Source of the DNA: a virus
Strand: one strand, 5' to 3'
DNA length: 33,637 bases
Virus record (IMG/VR): IMGVR_UViG_3300035034_000418
Location: 1-33,637 of that record
In this document: one piece after another, positions 7,399 to 15,622 of the stretch
Layout: the number at the start of each line of letters is the position of its first letter
How positions within the stretch are numbered: the stretch's first letter is position 1
Made by a program: the position numbers and the translations under genes
Notes under the pieces: generated by a model
Database searches by the model: none
Seen by the model: the letters and a program-made list of their open reading frames with translations, nothing else
Told to the model about the DNA's origin: nothing

Positions 7399-7435
7399 CA
7401 AAAAACCCCACTTTTTAAGGTGGGGCTTTTGTTTA
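7399..7435. terminator. Bidirectional terminator between the 678-aa gene and UvsX
   Basis: CCCCAC (7406-7411) pairs with GTGGGG (7420-7425) around an 8-base loop. The flanking A-run and T-run extend the stem and give a U-tract on both strands. It lies between two convergent stop codons, at 7398 (+) and 7440 (-). Confidence 0.88.
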
Positions 7436-7439
7436 AGTC

Positions 7440-8768
7440 TCAATCTTCCAACTCATCGTCGGTGTATTCGAGTTCATCGCTTTCACATTGGGTATGGTCT
7501 TTATATTTCATTATATGAATGTCACATAACTTTTTGTAAAGATCATCTTTTACAACTGTATTAGTTTTCAATAGATTAGTGAAACTAGCCTTAGTCAACT
7601 CATACGTCATACCATCAGAACAGTCGTATTTATATTTAGTTCCTGAACCGCCTACTTCAACAAGATTCTTTAATGCGTCTGGATCTTTTTTCAAAGCATT
7701 CTTTTTCACATCTTGAGTCTGAGCATTCTTTAGAACTTTCGCTTCTTTAAGAGTTTCCAACCAATTTCCATAGTTATCCAACCCACGGTCAAAGAAGATA
7801 TCGAATTCGGAACTTCTCATTGGGGGGCCCATTCGATTCTTGGTAATTTTACATTTAGTCTTAATACCAATAACTCGTTTTTGAGCATCCTTAATCTGAC
7901 CAATCGCTTGTAGTCGCAATCTCAAACTAGCATGGAAGCCAAGAGCTTTACCACCACTTGTTGTATATGGATCACCAAACATTGCGTTCATTTTCACACG
8001 AAGTTGGTTGGTGAAAATTAAACAGATTTGTTGACGAGCAATCATCGTTGTAATCTTTCGTAGAGCCTTACTGATAATGATAGCCTTTGCCGTAGCATAA
8101 CCATCTTTACCGTGTTCCGATTCCATTTCTGTTTTAGTCGATGCAGCAGCAACAGAGTCGATTACGATAGTAACCAATCGATCTTTGTTTGACGAACGAA
8201 CCTTCTGAATAATCATTTCCATGTGTTCGAAGATTTCCTCAACGTGGTCACATGAAATATACAAAAGTTTCGAAATGTCAACACCAATCGCTGTAACGAA
8301 GTTCTTATCAAGAGAAGCTTCAGTATCAATAAAGATAGCAAGTCCACCCTTCTTTTGTGTTTCCGCTAAAGCGTGCATTGCTAACAATGTTTTACCTGAA
8401 TTGTGATTTAACATCCCGTTCCCATAGTAACATTGTTCTGGGTGGTCAACTGCTATATCCACGATATTATAGTCTCCGATGTAATCAACGGAGGTTACTA
8501 CACTGAAAGAATCGTCATCACATTTTATACAGTTAATCGTCGGTTTTAAATCTTTACACTGTAACCATCCGGTGTCTGTGAAAAACAAATGACCATCCGA
8601 AACTTTTATGGATGTCTCATTTTCAAGGGTTACTTTATATGTCTTCTTAATTCCCTTTTCTATATAATCGGATATTGGAGAATATTCACCACCGATGGTT
8701 TTTACTTTCACTGACTTTCCTGTATTCAGCAAATCTTTTACTTCTTTAATTTGTATTTTCATAAACAT
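7440..8768 (-). CDS. uvsX: UvsX recombinase, C-terminal piece with long split-intein C-part
   Basis: Counting from the most upstream ATG (8774), residues 1-125 are an intein C-part with block B-like IKVSDGHLFFTDTG and blocks F/G YNIVDIAVDHPEQCYYGN, GMLNHN. Ser126 starts the RecA core: SGKTLLAMHALAE completes Walker A, GLAIFIDTE follows, LVTIVIDSVAA is Walker B, QLRVKMNAMFGDPYTTSGG is the L2/DNA-binding region, and IKTKCKITKNRMGPP lies in the C-lobe. The acidic tail (ESDELEYTDDELED) is typical of UvsX/RecA. Start choice: AGAGG lies directly against ATG 8774 but 6 bases before ATG 8768, so 8768 fits better; ATG 8762 is also possible. Spliced UvsX would be about 409 residues (T4: about 390). Confidence 0.94.
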   Translation of the reverse strand: MFMKIQIKEVKDLLNTGKSVKVKTIGGEYSPISDYIEKGIKKTYKVTLENETSIKVSDGHLFFTDTGWLQCKDLKPTINCIKCDDDSFSVVTSVDYIGDYNIVDIAVDHPEQCYYGNGMLNHNSGKTLLAMHALAETQKKGGLAIFIDTEASLDKNFVTAIGVDISKLLYISCDHVEEIFEHMEMIIQKVRSSNKDRLVTIVIDSVAAASTKTEMESEHGKDGYATAKAIIISKALRKITTMIARQQICLIFTNQLRVKMNAMFGDPYTTSGGKALGFHASLRLRLQAIGQIKDAQKRVIGIKTKCKITKNRMGPPMRSSEFDIFFDRGLDNYGNWLETLKEAKVLKNAQTQDVKKNALKKDPDALKNLVEVGGSGTKYKYDCSDGMTYELTKASFTNLLKTNTVVKDDLYKKLCDIHIMKYKDHTQCESDELEYTDDELED

Positions 8769-8825
8769 CACCATCCTCTATAATTATTCCACAATTACAT
8801 CGATTATTGTATCTTCCGTGACACA
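8400..8825 (-). other. Highly asymmetric split intein in the UvsX Walker A loop
   Basis: Int-N is only 13 residues, CVTEDTIIDVIVE (8787-8825), then TAA. Int-C (8400 to 8768 or 8774) holds all other intein blocks and ends LNHN. Splicing joins GLEH to SGKT, giving a perfect P-loop GxxxxGKT. Only about 10-15 bases separate the stop from the restart, and no endonuclease lies between. The restart has its own AGAGG. Confidence 0.9.
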
Positions 8826-9095
8826 ATGTTCCAATCCTGTAATTTCTGTAATACGACCTGCTGGATATCCACCCACTGGTCTATTTGCCATTATAATATC
8901 CAACTGATCGTTTCCACTTGGAATCCAATCGGATATGTTTGAAGGGTCATCTTCATTATCATCACCAAATACGAAAGCTACGTTGCCTCCGTCTTTATTG
9001 GCTTTGTTTAACATTTCTGCTATTTCATCAACCAAACCATCACGGTCATCAGCAGTCATATCGACCTCTACTTTTTTCGAGCCATTCTTTGCCAT
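8784..9095 (-). CDS. uvsX: UvsX recombinase, N-terminal piece with 13-residue split-intein N-part
   Basis: Residues 1-90 are the N-terminus of a RecA/UvsX protein. A helical, acidic start (DGLVDEIAEMLNKANKDGG) is followed by SDWIPSGNDQLDIIMA, PVGGYPAGRITEITGLEH, which leads into the Walker A loop. At residue 91 the intein begins with CVTEDTIIDVIVE and the gene ends. The leader AAGGAAATAAATGG combines a Shine-Dalgarno with the AAATAAA element seen before the SSB and helicase genes. The SSB terminator lies upstream at 9131-9158, so this gene must have its own promoter or rely on readthrough. It has no ATPase activity by itself because the GKT lies in the other piece. Confidence 0.93.
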   Translation of the reverse strand: MAKNGSKKVEVDMTADDRDGLVDEIAEMLNKANKDGGNVAFVFGDDNEDDPSNISDWIPSGNDQLDIIMANRPVGGYPAGRITEITGLEHCVTEDTIIDVIVE

Positions 9096-9123
9096 TTATT
9101 TCCTTTTTGTTAAAATTTTAAAG

Positions 9124-9158
9124 TAAAAAAAAAGTGGGGACATGATAGTCCCCACTTT
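9124..9158 (-). terminator. Terminator after the SSB gene
   Basis: A 10-bp perfect stem (AAAGTGGGGA 9131-9140 with TCCCCACTTT 9149-9158) is followed on the minus strand by a run of nine T residues. It sits about 18 bases after the SSB stop and separates SSB from uvsX. Confidence 0.9.
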
Positions 9159-9175
9159 GTTATAAAGAGTTCCGA

Positions 9176-9985
9176 TTAGCTGCCGAATAATTCGTCAAAA
9201 TCACTGGAAGCATTCTTTACGGAAGTTTTCTCAGCCTTTGGAGCTGCCTTCTCTTCGGTAACTGACTTTGATTTCTTTGATTCCCCTGTTGACGAGTCGT
9301 CGGATGTGAACGCATCTTCTGATGTGTCTTCCTCTTCCTCTTCCTCAGGGTTCAAGTACTTATCAAGAGCCGCTTTGAGATCATCATATGAAGATTCTGT
9401 GAATACCTCTGTGATAGCTACTTCAGCCTTAATAGAGTCGATTATCTTAGAATCTCCAACAACACTCTTCTTTGGTCGTGCCATGATTTGAGTCTCTGGA
9501 AATGACTTTCCACTTTCTTCCATCGGAATGTATGTAACCTTAATGTCATGACCTTCCTTAATATCAGAAATGTCACCATATTCATCATCAGCGATCAGAG
9601 CCAATAGAGCCTGATACGCTTGTTTTCCGAATCCCCAGAATCGAACGCCTTGATCTTCTTCACCACGAACGACGATAGGAACGTAAATTCTCATCTTAGG
9701 ATAGAACTTCTTTGAAAGTTCATAATCCTCTTTATCGTTGGAGCTTCTGAGCTTGTTAGCAAACTCTACAAGAGGGTCTGGCCGGTCGAATGACTTTGGT
9801 GACAAATAGTTCTTGCCGTTGAAGTCATAGTGAAACCACAATTCAATGAATGGGTTTTCGGGTTGAAACTTGTAAGGAACTAATCTTACAAGTTGTTCGC
9901 CATTTGAAGGTTTCCAAATGAGCTTGTTCTTTGTGTTCTTATTTGAGATTTCTCCCAAACGCTTTTTGAGTGCGTTGATGTCCAT
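9176..9985 (-). CDS. 32: gp32-type single-stranded DNA-binding protein, without zinc ligands
   Basis: The 269-residue protein resembles T4 gp32-type SSBs. The basic N-terminus MDINALKKRLGEISNKNTK corresponds to the cooperativity domain. The OB-like core begins WKPSNGEQLVRLVPYKFQPE and continues FIELWFHYDF, then RIYVPIVVR, VRFWGFGKQAYQALLALI and DIKVTYIPMEESGKSFPETQ. The C-tail is very acidic and Ser-rich (NPEEEEEEDTSEDAFTSDDS) and ends SSDFDELFGS, the part that usually recruits replication partners. There is no cysteine anywhere in the protein, so the Cys/His zinc site of T4 gp32 is absent. The leader AAAGGTAAATAAACATGG is shared with other replication genes. A GATATTTATTA motif lies at 10114-10124. 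Confidence 0.88.
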   Translation of the reverse strand: MDINALKKRLGEISNKNTKNKLIWKPSNGEQLVRLVPYKFQPENPFIELWFHYDFNGKNYLSPKSFDRPDPLVEFANKLRSSNDKEDYELSKKFYPKMRIYVPIVVRGEEDQGVRFWGFGKQAYQALLALIADDEYGDISDIKEGHDIKVTYIPMEESGKSFPETQIMARPKKSVVGDSKIIDSIKAEVAITEVFTESSYDDLKAALDKYLNPEEEEEEDTSEDAFTSDDSSTGESKKSKSVTEEKAAPKAEKTSVKNASSDFDELFGS

Positions 9986-10127
9986 GTTTATTTACCTTTG
10001 TTTATTTGTTATTATCTAATATCCAATATGAGATTGCCATCATAGTCAACATATAAGAAGTTATTTCATTTCTCAACTGTCAATTTTCAATATTCAATAC
10101 CCAATTACTGGAATAATAAATATCAAG

Positions 10128-10152
10128 TTACACCCAAAAATCGTCGGTGTAA
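10128..10152. terminator. Possible weak terminator hairpin
   Basis: TTACACC (10128-10134) pairs with GGTGTAA (10146-10152) across an 11-base loop, just after the stop of the 10165-10554 gene. No good T-run follows on the minus strand, so termination may be weak. The rest of 9986-10164 holds AT-rich sequence with short AATAT(C/T)CAATA repeats and nothing else I can name. Confidence 0.4.
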
Positions 10153-10164
10153 AGTTATAAAAAT

Positions 10165-10554
10165 CTAAAGATTTATTATTTTAAATAATGATGTCTCACG
10201 TATTTTTAAACCTTCATTATCAGTCAGTATTATGGTGTTATAATAATCTTCCCAATTGATTTCGAACGACCTATCAAGCACTCCGTTGTTACTTTCCATG
10301 ATCAACTCATTCAATGCATTGATCGTATAGATGGTGTTAGTATTCTTCTTCCTATGAATCGTTAGGGTATGAGGCAAAAACTGTTGTTTGTAGGATGTGT
10401 CGATGTTATACGTAATGTATAAACGGCGTGGGTCATCTACAGTTTGTAAGATAAATATCTTATTGAATATTACATCATAATTTGATGTTATTCTGATCAA
10501 CTCCGATTCATAATCGTTTTTATTGCTGAACGTACAAAGAAGCTGAGTTCTCAT
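10165..10554 (-). CDS. Conserved-looking hypothetical protein (129 aa)
   Basis: I do not recognise a function. The 129 residues look like a small alpha/beta protein: MRTQLLCTFSNKNDYESELI, a strand FNKIFILQTVDDPRRLYITY, then FLPHTLTIHRKKNTNTIYTI and a C-terminal helix with EINWEDYYNTIILTDNEG. The style (short hydrophobic strands, Asn/Tyr-rich) is like small proteins common in T4-like marine phages. It begins 4 bases after the stop of the upstream acidic protein, with AAGG at the end of that gene acting as ribosome binding site, so the two are probably co-translated. It sits between the polymerase-like gene and SSB, which suggests a replication-related or regulatory role, but nothing in the sequence shows it. 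Confidence 0.8.
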   Translation of the reverse strand: MRTQLLCTFSNKNDYESELIRITSNYDVIFNKIFILQTVDDPRRLYITYNIDTSYKQQFLPHTLTIHRKKNTNTIYTINALNELIMESNNGVLDRSFEINWEDYYNTIILTDNEGLKIRETSLFKIINL

Positions 10555-10557
10555 TTT

Positions 10558-11397
10558 TTAAACCTTAGCGTCTGGATTCCTTTTCAGATAGTCTTCCAAC
10601 CAAATTTCCATTTCTTCTTTGATCTCTTGTTTGGTTGGGTCCAATTTACCATGTTTATCTGTGTGAGCTCTAAATTTTCCAAGTTCATCAAACCATTTAC
10701 CACTTTTATCGAATTCCCACTTTTGTTTCAGAGCAAATAAAATGCTTGGGTGTAGTTCACCTGGCGATATCATCGCCGTCGGAGATTTTTCATTTGTATC
10801 ATCATCTAATTGAGATTTCTTTATAGATGTTAAAACATCATAGATGTGGTGGGTTTCGTTGACATCCTCCGGTTCTTTAACAGGGTTTATTTCAAATTCA
10901 GAATATTCAGTTGGTGTATCTGGATCAACCAAAGCGAATTCTTCTTCTGGAGTTGTGTAGTCGGCAAAGATGCTTTCAGGCTCCTGTTCTTCAGTCTCTT
11001 CCCCACCGACTTCATCATCCCCCGTGTCAACTTCAGGGTTTTCGTCTTCGCCAGCGTTATCTGAAGTTGATTCGTCTTCACTATTTCCGACACCACCGGT
11101 AGGATCGTTGTTTGTGTGAGTCTTGCGGTCTAACGCTGCCTTCTTCGATTCTTCGTCGGGGAAAGTAACTAAGATACCATCTCCATTATAAGCTTGACGT
11201 TCTGGGAAATTTCCTTCTTCGATTATCAAGGCGTCCATCAAAGCAGTGGCGAATTCGCCATCGACCTTCTCAGCAGCATATTCGTGTAACAAATCGAGAT
11301 GATTTGTATCTGTGATGTTGAAGGTTCCATTGGGTATTCTATCATCAAGACAGATATCTTCCAATAACGATTCTATAAATTCTGAAACATCTTTCAT
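10558..11397 (-). CDS. Acidic hypothetical protein with low-complexity centre
   Basis: The 279-residue product (from ATG 11397; a TTG six bases earlier is less likely) has an N-terminal alpha-helical part with SEFIESLLEDICLDDR and EFATALMDALIIEEGNFPER. A strongly acidic, Asp/Glu/Gly-rich centre (residues about 95-145, including EDENPEVDTGDDEVGGEETE) follows. The C-terminal domain has Lys/Trp-rich helices (PSILFALKQKWEFDKSGKWF, EIWLEDYLKRNPDAKV). The acidic centre looks disordered. The function is not recognised. The position between PolA-like and SSB genes may mean a DNA-replication accessory protein; an acidic linker of this kind can also mimic DNA. This is inference only. Confidence 0.8.
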   Translation of the reverse strand: MKDVSEFIESLLEDICLDDRIPNGTFNITDTNHLDLLHEYAAEKVDGEFATALMDALIIEEGNFPERQAYNGDGILVTFPDEESKKAALDRKTHTNNDPTGGVGNSEDESTSDNAGEDENPEVDTGDDEVGGEETEEQEPESIFADYTTPEEEFALVDPDTPTEYSEFEINPVKEPEDVNETHHIYDVLTSIKKSQLDDDTNEKSPTAMISPGELHPSILFALKQKWEFDKSGKWFDELGKFRAHTDKHGKLDPTKQEIKEEMEIWLEDYLKRNPDAKV

Positions 11398-11418
11398 AAG
11401 CAATAACTATAACAATTT

Positions 11419-12807
11419 TTAAAAGTTGAATTTTTCCAACTGTTTATAATTATCACCCAACTTAACTTTTATCGGATATTTGTCATTATTCGTCATAATG
11501 TGTTTTATATCCATCAAAGTTTCTTGTCCGTCGTCTCTATGAAAATCAAACAACATGCTATCGTAAGTATACAATACCATCTTTGATTTTTTGCCTTTCA
11601 TATACTGCAAGACTCTATATGCGGTAGATAATGCCACCTCAGTTTCAAACGATTGTAATAAGAAATTAAAAACCTTATTGGCATCAGCAGACTCACCAAG
11701 CATCTGTTTGTTTATTTTACGATTGTATATTGGAGTTTCGATATATCCGTTCTCTTTATAAAAATTCCACCGCTGATCAATAAATTCTTGAACCTTTTTG
11801 AAGTATGGAATATCTTTATACTCTGGTACTATACGTCCGTATAGTTGTTTGAACGTAAGGTTCTTCGATTGTTTTATTTGGATATTTGATAATGAGTCGG
11901 TATTGAAATAATATCGTCCAAGGTATGCGTATATGTCTACGTCAGCAGTAAGATTGTATCTCACCAAATTGGCTATCAAGTGGGGGTGAAATGCTGTAAA
12001 ATCCATATCCACCAATTTACCATCTTTCCCATGACGGCTAATAAATGACATTCTAACCGAACCGTCGTGGCTCAACGCAGCATAATTCACACCGCCAAAT
12101 GAATTTGATGGCCTTCCTGTACTTGTGAACATGCTGTAATTTGTATACACCATATCATCATCAGAAACCAAATGTTTTCGATGGTCTCCAAAGTTGTCTA
12201 AAAAGATGTTTCGATCAACCTTTAAACCACTCTTTTCGATTTCGGTCAACACATATGTTAACTCAGTGTTCATCTTAGTAAACGACTCCTCTTTTAGTTC
12301 TCGTTCATGTTTCGAAACCAAGTCTTCCGCAAAGTTGACTAGAAGCTGGAACTTCTCTAGGTGTTTATTGATTGGTATGATTCTGTTTAGTATATTACAC
12401 TTTGGAAACTGTGAGTGGTAGAATCTATGAGCGGAGGTCGGTAACACCGAATCATCAATTATCTCATTCTGTATTAGGTATGATAGAATGTTAATGTCAA
12501 TCGTATCGTCGATGGCCGTCAAATGCCAGAATGTTTTCTTATCAATAACGAACTTTCGTTTTGCTACGGTGTTAATAATGTCACATACTTCTTTTAAAGA
12601 AACTGACGATTGTGCGTCAACGTGGTTGAATGGTATTATAAAAACGTTTTTTGAAGTCAATCCTTTTGCGAACATGACGCACGGTGTATTGACTACGGGA
12701 TGACTTCTCACATCTCCAGCAACCACATATAAAAACACATCTTCTTCTCTGAGTTTGGTTCTCAGAGACTTTAGATCGTCTTGACCTTCTATAAAAAATG
12801 TATTCAC
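11419..12807 (-). CDS. polA: Family A DNA polymerase-like protein with atypical catalytic motifs
   Basis: The 462-residue protein follows the PolA layout. Residues 20-160 resemble a degenerate 3'-5' exonuclease domain (VVAGDVRSHPVVNTPCVMFA). ELTYVLTEIEKSGLKVDR (182-199) is the start of the polymerase domain, followed by MFTSTGRPSN (226-235). Motif A is VDMDFTAFHPHLIA with Asp269; motif B is KQSKNLTFKQLYGR (312-325); motif C is YTYDSMLFDF with Asp416. Both catalytic aspartates are kept, but motif A lacks the usual SQxELR and motif C has YDS in place of HDE. It is also short. It could be an active specialised polymerase, a repair polymerase or a structural relic. Translation appears to start at GTG 12807. 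T4-like phages normally use a family B polymerase, which is not in this window. Confidence 0.8.
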   Translation of the reverse strand: MNTFFIEGQDDLKSLRTKLREEDVFLYVVAGDVRSHPVVNTPCVMFAKGLTSKNVFIIPFNHVDAQSSVSLKEVCDIINTVAKRKFVIDKKTFWHLTAIDDTIDINILSYLIQNEIIDDSVLPTSAHRFYHSQFPKCNILNRIIPINKHLEKFQLLVNFAEDLVSKHERELKEESFTKMNTELTYVLTEIEKSGLKVDRNIFLDNFGDHRKHLVSDDDMVYTNYSMFTSTGRPSNSFGGVNYAALSHDGSVRMSFISRHGKDGKLVDMDFTAFHPHLIANLVRYNLTADVDIYAYLGRYYFNTDSLSNIQIKQSKNLTFKQLYGRIVPEYKDIPYFKKVQEFIDQRWNFYKENGYIETPIYNRKINKQMLGESADANKVFNFLLQSFETEVALSTAYRVLQYMKGKKSKMVLYTYDSMLFDFHRDDGQETLMDIKHIMTNNDKYPIKVKLGDNYKQLEKFNF

Positions 12808-12848
12808 TCACAAAATTTACAGTGACAATACCATACTGTCAACTTATT

Positions 12849-13232
12849 TTAATAACCACACCAGAACTCAAGTGGGTTAGTCAATACTACGTCTACATTC
12901 TTGAAGCCTGATTCTCTAACTTCTTTTATAGACTCTTGGTTGAAATCCAATACCCCCTTGATTTCGATTATATTATTTCGAGTTACATTTCTTTGAGGGC
13001 CAGTGACTTTCCATTTGACGTTCCATACTCTATACAGTGAACTTAATTTGTTTGTGTTAGAATCCGGATTAATCTCATAAACGTGTCCACTGTTTACTTT
13101 CTGTATGAATAAACGTTCGACGGTTTCGTTTGAATAGTCAATGTCTGGCTTCGCAGGTGCCGGTGGCTTCCCAAATTCTGTTTGGAAATTTGACAGTGTT
13201 AAACTATCATACATTTCTTTTAATTCGTTCAT
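12849..13232 (-). CDS. Small hypothetical protein coupled to baseplate genes
   Basis: The 127-residue protein begins with a Pro-rich segment (EFGKPPAPAKPDIDYSNETV) and continues with a beta-rich part: VYEINPDSNTNKLSSLYRVW, NVKWKVTGPQRNVTRNNIIE and VDVVLTNPLEFWCGY. I do not recognise it. Its ATG overlaps the stop of the large upstream protein by four bases (ATGA), a sign of translational coupling and joint function, so it probably belongs to the baseplate module rather than to the replication genes that follow. GGAG lies 9 bases upstream of the start. Confidence 0.8.
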   Translation of the reverse strand: MNELKEMYDSLTLSNFQTEFGKPPAPAKPDIDYSNETVERLFIQKVNSGHVYEINPDSNTNKLSSLYRVWNVKWKVTGPQRNVTRNNIIEIKGVLDFNQESIKEVRESGFKNVDVVLTNPLEFWCGY

Positions 13233-15622
13233 TCTACAGTAGCTCCTACTAATTTAGGAGATGGTCTAAGGGCAGCCTCAACAACGGTTTTCCAATCGTT
13301 TCCTTTTAGAACGTGTTTTACATTTTTTACTTGAAATATAACCTCAGTGTCATATGGAAATGGTAAACTATCTATCATGAAACAATCCATAAATCTAATC
13401 CCCGAAATTCCAAGAGTTTCAAACCCAATTGTAATTCCTGGAACAACTCTATTATATACAGTTGTATTTTTAGGTGACGTGTCTCGGAGCATCCCCGATC
13501 TTGCTATTTCCTCATTGGGTTCTGTAAGTCTTAATGTGAAATCCCCTTTTGTCGTACTTTTTGGATTTACTTCAAGCATAAGACAATCCGTACTAGAATT
13601 GGTATATATACCATTATTTACCTTGGCGCCAATTTCGACATCTCTATTATTGCCTGAGAATCTACTGTATATATCTTCCACGGCAACTCTTGTCCCATCT
13701 CTGGTTTTGACAGGCGACCTAAAAAAGTCAGGATTTGATGTTAAAGAATCCGGGTTTTCAAATAAGGTCTGCAACGCTACAACTGCGGGTAAGTCGGCTT
13801 TGAAATCCACCCCTGAAATCACAGAATTTGAGTCTAGACTTGAGAAGGTGTATAATTTCTCAATTAACTTATCGACCCCTATTATACCACCATTCTTTTT
13901 ATCGGTTCCTGGATAGTTTGTGTCTATGATTGACATTACACTGTAAGACTCATCTACGATGGAAAACTCCCATATTCCAGAAGCGGCGGCCGACATTTTA
14001 TCTAATATTTCTTGAACCATCTTTCGAACGGTTTGTTTATTTGCAAACGCCTTTTTAATCATAGAGTCTGAAATAAATATAGATGATAATTTGCCAGCGT
14101 AACCTCCGTAGTATGGAGTGTAAAGTGGAAAGGTAATATCGGTCTCGTCTCTAGCTCCTCTACCTGTTAGAATTTTGGCTAGATCGAATCGTGCTACATT
14201 AAAGTTTTCTACATCATATATTTCTTTCGTGCCATCTGCTGCACTAACAAGTGATTCTTTCAGTTTATCTAAAGCCGCGTCCGCTTCATCTAAGTATTTG
14301 GTGTTTTTAGAGCGGAAAATACCAGTCCCTTTAACGTTATTGACCATATCGGAGATTCGATCACCTTCATATGCCCAACACGGAGTTGCTGAATTTGGAA
14401 TTAAAACATCTTCTGATATTGATTTTATGTTGGGGTGTCCACATATATCCGACGATGATATATCAAAAACCAAAGCATCTCGTATTCCATTTGTTCCTCC
14501 TTTATTCTTGTGTGTTCTAGATGACCACCTATTGATCAGGTCAATAAACAACCCAAAAGATATCCACTTTTTATCTTTCGGTATGTTTTTGTCATCTAAC
14601 GTTAGATCAAACCTGTTAAAAGATTCTCGTGTAAAAGCGCTTATATGATTGTTTACATACTCTTTTCTGTATGGAATGTATTTTGATATTTTCTCTTTTT
14701 CGTTTTTAACAGAAGTCTCCTCAGTGGACCCACGATTTATGTAAAACTCTTGTTGTTCTACATTACCAATGTGATATTCTAAAAACGAAGAAAAATCTTT
14801 TGTTATTTGTTTTTTATCACTGTCTTTAGATTGTTTATAAGTTTGTTCTTGTGCGGTCTCATAAGCATAAATCTGTTCAGATACGGATTTCAAACTAATG
14901 TCGCAGTTGAATGAATTGTTAGATTCCAGCGTGTAACCGAATTTATCTACGATTCCTAAGAATATGTCATATTTCCCACACGACCTACATCGTTTGTATT
15001 CCCATTCATCCCATGAGTTTATTAATTCCGGAATCTTATCGTTTTCAGGGTCTAAGTCCACTAAAAGATCAGATCCTTTTTGATCCATATCATCCCAGCC
15101 CCATTCAACTAATACTGTTATTCCAGGGGTTAGAAAGTATGGAGTCAAATATTCCAATTGATATTTATCATGGCATTGTATATTAAAAGATAACTGTCTA
15201 AACACACCTTTACCACCTAACGTCTCAGAGTTCATTGATGTTACTCCTGGTGCCGGAGTTTTCAATGATGGGTATCCCAGACCAACATCTAAAGTATGTG
15301 GTTCTCCTGACCTATCTCTCCCCAATAGTTGATAGTTATTGTTACTGTTATTAAAGCCATATGTCGAATCAAACCCTTCATTGTTATACAATACAAATCC
15401 TTGTCGGTTTCTAGTTCCGTTTTTTATGGATACACGACCCAACGATGTAACACGACACCAAGCCGCACGCGTAGTATCACGTAAGTTTTTAGGATGGTCT
15501 AAGTTTCTATTTAACTTTCGAGTCTCAAACTGATCCTTTACATATTCACTAAAAGGACGTAACGGATAGATATTCTTATTTGTTACGTCATGAAAAATTT
15601 TATCACATTGTTTGTGGGCCAT
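13229..15622 (-). CDS. Large baseplate or hub-type virion structural protein
   Basis: The 797-residue protein has an N-terminal region (PAPGVTSMNSETLGGKG, RQLSFNIQCHDKYQLEYL, LTPGITVLVEWGWDD) of a type seen in large tail proteins of myoviruses. A two-Cys knuckle (CRSCGKYD) lies near residue 213. The middle holds a possible insertion rich in Lys/Glu, and the C-terminal domain has ITIGFETLGISGIRFMDCFM and PYDTEVIFQVKNVKHVLKGN, a beta-structure often found in tail-tube-like or hub proteins. It sits directly after a gp53-type gene (1-base TAATG overlap), in a run of baseplate genes. A hub or wedge role is inferred from context; no enzymatic motif is seen. Confidence 0.7.
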   Translation of the reverse strand: MAHKQCDKIFHDVTNKNIYPLRPFSEYVKDQFETRKLNRNLDHPKNLRDTTRAAWCRVTSLGRVSIKNGTRNRQGFVLYNNEGFDSTYGFNNSNNNYQLLGRDRSGEPHTLDVGLGYPSLKTPAPGVTSMNSETLGGKGVFRQLSFNIQCHDKYQLEYLTPYFLTPGITVLVEWGWDDMDQKGSDLLVDLDPENDKIPELINSWDEWEYKRCRSCGKYDIFLGIVDKFGYTLESNNSFNCDISLKSVSEQIYAYETAQEQTYKQSKDSDKKQITKDFSSFLEYHIGNVEQQEFYINRGSTEETSVKNEKEKISKYIPYRKEYVNNHISAFTRESFNRFDLTLDDKNIPKDKKWISFGLFIDLINRWSSRTHKNKGGTNGIRDALVFDISSSDICGHPNIKSISEDVLIPNSATPCWAYEGDRISDMVNNVKGTGIFRSKNTKYLDEADAALDKLKESLVSAADGTKEIYDVENFNVARFDLAKILTGRGARDETDITFPLYTPYYGGYAGKLSSIFISDSMIKKAFANKQTVRKMVQEILDKMSAAASGIWEFSIVDESYSVMSIIDTNYPGTDKKNGGIIGVDKLIEKLYTFSSLDSNSVISGVDFKADLPAVVALQTLFENPDSLTSNPDFFRSPVKTRDGTRVAVEDIYSRFSGNNRDVEIGAKVNNGIYTNSSTDCLMLEVNPKSTTKGDFTLRLTEPNEEIARSGMLRDTSPKNTTVYNRVVPGITIGFETLGISGIRFMDCFMIDSLPFPYDTEVIFQVKNVKHVLKGNDWKTVVEAALRPSPKLVGATVE

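Noticed and set aside
9986-10164. Origin-like repeats (AATATCCAATA, AATATTCAATA)
   Set aside because: Only two or three imperfect short copies in an AT-rich gap; not distinguishable from background.
12617-12811. Minus-strand ORF starting MSEYIFYRR
   Set aside because: It overlaps the PolA-like gene start in another frame and is rich in Arg/Ser with no domain; the PolA frame is clearly the coding one.
13347-13916. Plus-strand ORF of 189 codons
   Set aside because: It is antisense to the large baseplate-like gene, with no start signal and a composition typical of a mirror frame.
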